Positions 7,180 to 8,551 of a stretch of DNA of 8,551 nucleotides are shown one piece after another. How positions within the stretch are numbered: the stretch's first letter is position 1; each line of letters starts with the position of its first letter. The notes beneath the pieces were generated by a model. The model was given only the letters and a program-made list of their open reading frames with translations. It searched no databases and was not told where the DNA came from. The position numbers were made by a program, and so were the translations under genes. The DNA comes from Vicinamibacteria bacterium (lineage in GTDB: Bacteria; Acidobacteriota; Vicinamibacteria; Vicinamibacterales; 2-12-FULL-66-21). The DNA is taken from the NCBI GenBank assembly GCA_025937075.1, contig JAICSD010000171.1, positions 1 to 8,551 on the forward strand, read 5' to 3'.

Positions 7180-7689
7180 CTATTTCACTACGAGGGTGCC
7201 TTTCATGCCCGCAGCGTAGTGACCCGGAAACGAGCAGAGAAAAGTGTAGCTGCCCGGTTTGGTCGGAACCGTGATTGTGGTCTCGACCGTTTCGCCGGGC
7301 CCGGCGAGCGTCGTGTGGCCGATGATGTCGGCCTTCATCGAGGCGGGCACGTAGTCGGTGTCGCGCGCAGAGATCGCGGCCTTCGTGAACGCGTCGACGT
7401 CCGCCTTTGCGTTGAGCAGGACGAAATTGTGCGCCATCGCAATCTTCGGCATCTGGCCGACGTTCTTGAGGACGATGTGCAGCCGCTCACCGGGCTTGGC
7501 GTTGATCGTGGAGACGTCGTATTTCATCTGGTCGCTGCCGGTGAGGTTCACCGTCCGTGCCGCGCCGCCGGCCTTGGCCTTCGCGGCGGGTTTGGCCGTC
7601 TGCGCCGCGGGCTTGGCCGCCTGCGCATTCGGCTGCGCGCTCAACACGGATGTCATGGCTACGGCGACGAGCATCGAAAACAGTTTCAT
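7180..7689 (-). CDS. Secreted azurin-like cupredoxin
   Basis: A small type I copper protein, expected to shuttle single electrons in the periplasm. The 169-residue precursor starts with a Sec-type signal peptide (MKLFSMLVAVAMTSVL, cleavage near AQPNAQA, about residues 18-24). An Ala-Lys-Pro-rich linker follows (about 24-43), and then the cupredoxin domain. The four copper ligands are visible in azurin order and spacing: H87 in MAHNFVLL, then C152, H157 and M162 in FLCSFPGHYAAGMKG. The ATG at 7689 is preferred because GAGGA lies 7 nt upstream and it places the signal peptide at the very N-terminus; the ATG at 7737 would add 16 residues and bury it. It is followed 12 nt later by the Tat-exported isomerase, so the two probably share a compartment. 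The electron donor and acceptor are not identifiable here. Confidence 0.9.
   Translation of the reverse strand: MKLFSMLVAVAMTSVLSAQPNAQAAKPAAQTAKPAAKAKAGGAARTVNLTGSDQMKYDVSTINAKPGERLHIVLKNVGQMPKIAMAHNFVLLNAKADVDAFTKAAISARDTDYVPASMKADIIGHTTLAGPGETVETTITVPTKPGSYTFLCSFPGHYAAGMKGTLVVK
7586..7627 (-). repeat. Two 21-bp tandem repeats in the cupredoxin linker
   Basis: Copies at 7586-7606 and 7607-7627 differ at three of 21 positions. They encode the repeated AKPAAQ-type heptads of the linker between the signal peptide and the copper domain. The period is a multiple of three, so copy-number change would keep the frame and alter linker length. Confidence 0.7.
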
Positions 7690-7696
7690 GATCAAG

Positions 7697-7701
7697 TCCT
7701 C
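7697..7701 (-). promoter_or_regulatory. Ribosome-binding site of the cupredoxin gene
   Basis: GAGGA on the minus strand lies 7 nt before the ATG at 7689. It supports this start over the ATG at 7737, whose nearest purine tract (AAAGG) abuts the codon. Confidence 0.65.
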
Positions 7702-7747
7702 GCTACAGTGAACAAAGAGGAGGTTGGTTGTCGACATCCTTTCTAGT

Positions 7748-8551
7748 CTACCCCGGCCAGGCGATCTCTTCCGGTACCGCGTCTGCTTCCCGGAGCACGG
7801 CCCAGTAAACCGTGGACACGCGCGATCGCGCCGGGACCCAGCGGAACGCCGGCGTGTCGAACATCCGGCCGCGCTCGATCATCTGCCGCCGCGATTCTGG
7901 AAAGGGCGACACGCCGAACTCCATCCCGCGCGTGAGCGTGCGTCCGTCCCACGGCGCGGTCTTGCGGCTCAGGTTTTCTTCCCAGATGCCCATCCATGGA
8001 AACGCCGCGCGCTCCCACACGTAGCCGAACGCGAGCCCTGCCGTCCTCGAGAACGCCGAGAAGAATACATGGCCACGCGACGTATCCATGAGATGCGTCG
8101 TGTACGCGCTCGATTCCGCAGCATCGGTGAACGTGCGCAGGTCGGCCGTGCTGCCGCCGGCGCGCGGCGCACCCGGCCAGTCGAACACCGCGCCGCTTTC
8201 GAGGTAATCGGCAGTGCCGAACGCCCCTTCGAAGACCTTTGATCGCGTCGCGGACGCGCGAAAGTCGGTCGAACCCTTCTCCAGGAACGGCGGACCGATC
8301 GTGACGTGCTCGGTCCACCCAATCGGCCGATCCGTGCCGGTGACGTTCTCGACCGTCTCCTCGAAACGAACGGCGCGGTCGATCAACGCCATGCGGCGTT
8401 CGAAGCGAAGCTGCGCCATCGGCAGCTCCGTCGTCATCACCAACTCGGTGGCGGACCCGGCAATCGCAAAACGGCTGACGGGCGCTTCGCCGTGTGCCGC
8501 CAGGCCTGCGGCTTCTTCTTCGGCAGACGGACCGCCGAAGATATCGAGGCA
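7748..8551 (-). CDS. Galactose mutarotase-like (aldose epimerase fold) protein, N-terminus missing
   Basis: The frame is open from the right edge to the TAG at 7750-7748, giving 267 visible residues; the start lies outside the window. A TTG at 8443 is only an internal codon, since the sequence before it (CLDIFGGPSAEEEAAGLAAH and onward) reads as natural protein. The pattern of charged beta-strands, with PIGWTEHVTIGPPFLEKG (76-93) and TRGMEFGVSPFPESRR (207-222), resembles the beta-supersandwich of galactose mutarotase-like proteins. By analogy H20 (AAHGE), H82 (TEHVTIG) and E211 (GMEFG) could be the equivalents of the catalytic His/His/Glu, but this is an unaligned guess. No signal peptide can be judged without the N-terminus. 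It ends 58 bp before the cupredoxin start on the same strand and may be the upstream member of the same operon. It could act on a sugar anomer or be a non-catalytic sugar-binding relative. Confidence 0.65.
   Translation of the reverse strand, partial: CLDIFGGPSAEEEAAGLAAHGEAPVSRFAIAGSATELVMTTELPMAQLRFERRMALIDRAVRFEETVENVTGTDRPIGWTEHVTIGPPFLEKGSTDFRASATRSKVFEGAFGTADYLESGAVFDWPGAPRAGGSTADLRTFTDAAESSAYTTHLMDTSRGHVFFSAFSRTAGLAFGYVWERAAFPWMGIWEENLSRKTAPWDGRTLTRGMEFGVSPFPESRRQMIERGRMFDTPAFRWVPARSRVSTVYWAVLREADAVPEEIAWPG

Noticed and set aside
7690..7737. ATG at 7737 as the cupredoxin start
   Set aside because: It would bury the signal peptide 16 residues in and has no properly spaced ribosome-binding site.
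8443..8551. A frameshift or an independent start at TTG 8443 in the mutarotase-like gene
   Set aside because: Careful reading of the frame to the right edge shows it open with natural-looking protein, so the gene simply continues out of the window.
1..8551. tRNA, rRNA, CRISPR array, insertion sequence or phage genes
   Set aside because: None was recognised on either strand. The window is densely occupied by metabolic genes.

Overview
The window is a high-GC bacterial chromosomal segment devoted almost entirely to catabolism of plant-type sugars (L-rhamnose and D-xylose), with one housekeeping gene, nadE, embedded in it. There are eight complete or nearly complete genes and one gene start cut by the left edge. 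The GC-rich codon use, the Tat-exported TIM-barrel sugar isomerase, the azurin-type cupredoxin and a GC-rich double-hairpin repeat between genes suggest a soil bacterium of the Acidobacteriota type. That assignment is inference from general resemblance; there is no rRNA or other marker gene here.

Layout. Positions 1-1299 (minus strand) hold rhaA, L-rhamnose isomerase, whose stop overlaps by ATGA the start of a further gene running off the left edge. A 209-bp divergent intergenic region (1300-1508) separates it from a plus-strand pair: nadE (glutamine-dependent NAD+ synthetase, 1509-3233) and rhaM (L-rhamnose mutarotase, about 3236-3556), which are translationally coupled. A 58-bp double-hairpin element bounded by CGTAG/CTACG (3552-3609) lies in the convergent gap and supplies the stop codon of rhaM.

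The rest, 3622-8551, is one tightly packed minus-strand run. In transcription order it is: a galactose-mutarotase-like protein (partial, enters from the right edge), a secreted azurin-like cupredoxin, a Tat-exported hydroxypyruvate-isomerase-like TIM-barrel protein, xylulokinase (xylB) and xylose isomerase (xylA).

How they work together. RhaM interconverts rhamnose anomers and RhaA isomerises rhamnose to rhamnulose. XylA and XylB convert xylose to xylulose and then xylulose 5-phosphate in the cytoplasm. Upstream of xylBA in the same run are proteins that look periplasmic (cupredoxin, Tat-isomerase) plus a sugar-epimerase fold, suggesting an extracytoplasmic sugar-processing step linked to the cytoplasmic xylose pathway. 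The kinase and aldolase for rhamnulose are not in the window.

The most notable direct observation is that xylB has no ATG, GTG or TTG start that preserves its N-terminal nucleotide-binding loop. The frame is open only as far as the stop codon of the preceding gene, and the one position with a good Shine-Dalgarno sequence (GGAAGGAG, 5-nt spacer) is an ATT codon at 6285-6283. An automatic caller would choose an internal GTG at 6078 and lose 69 residues.
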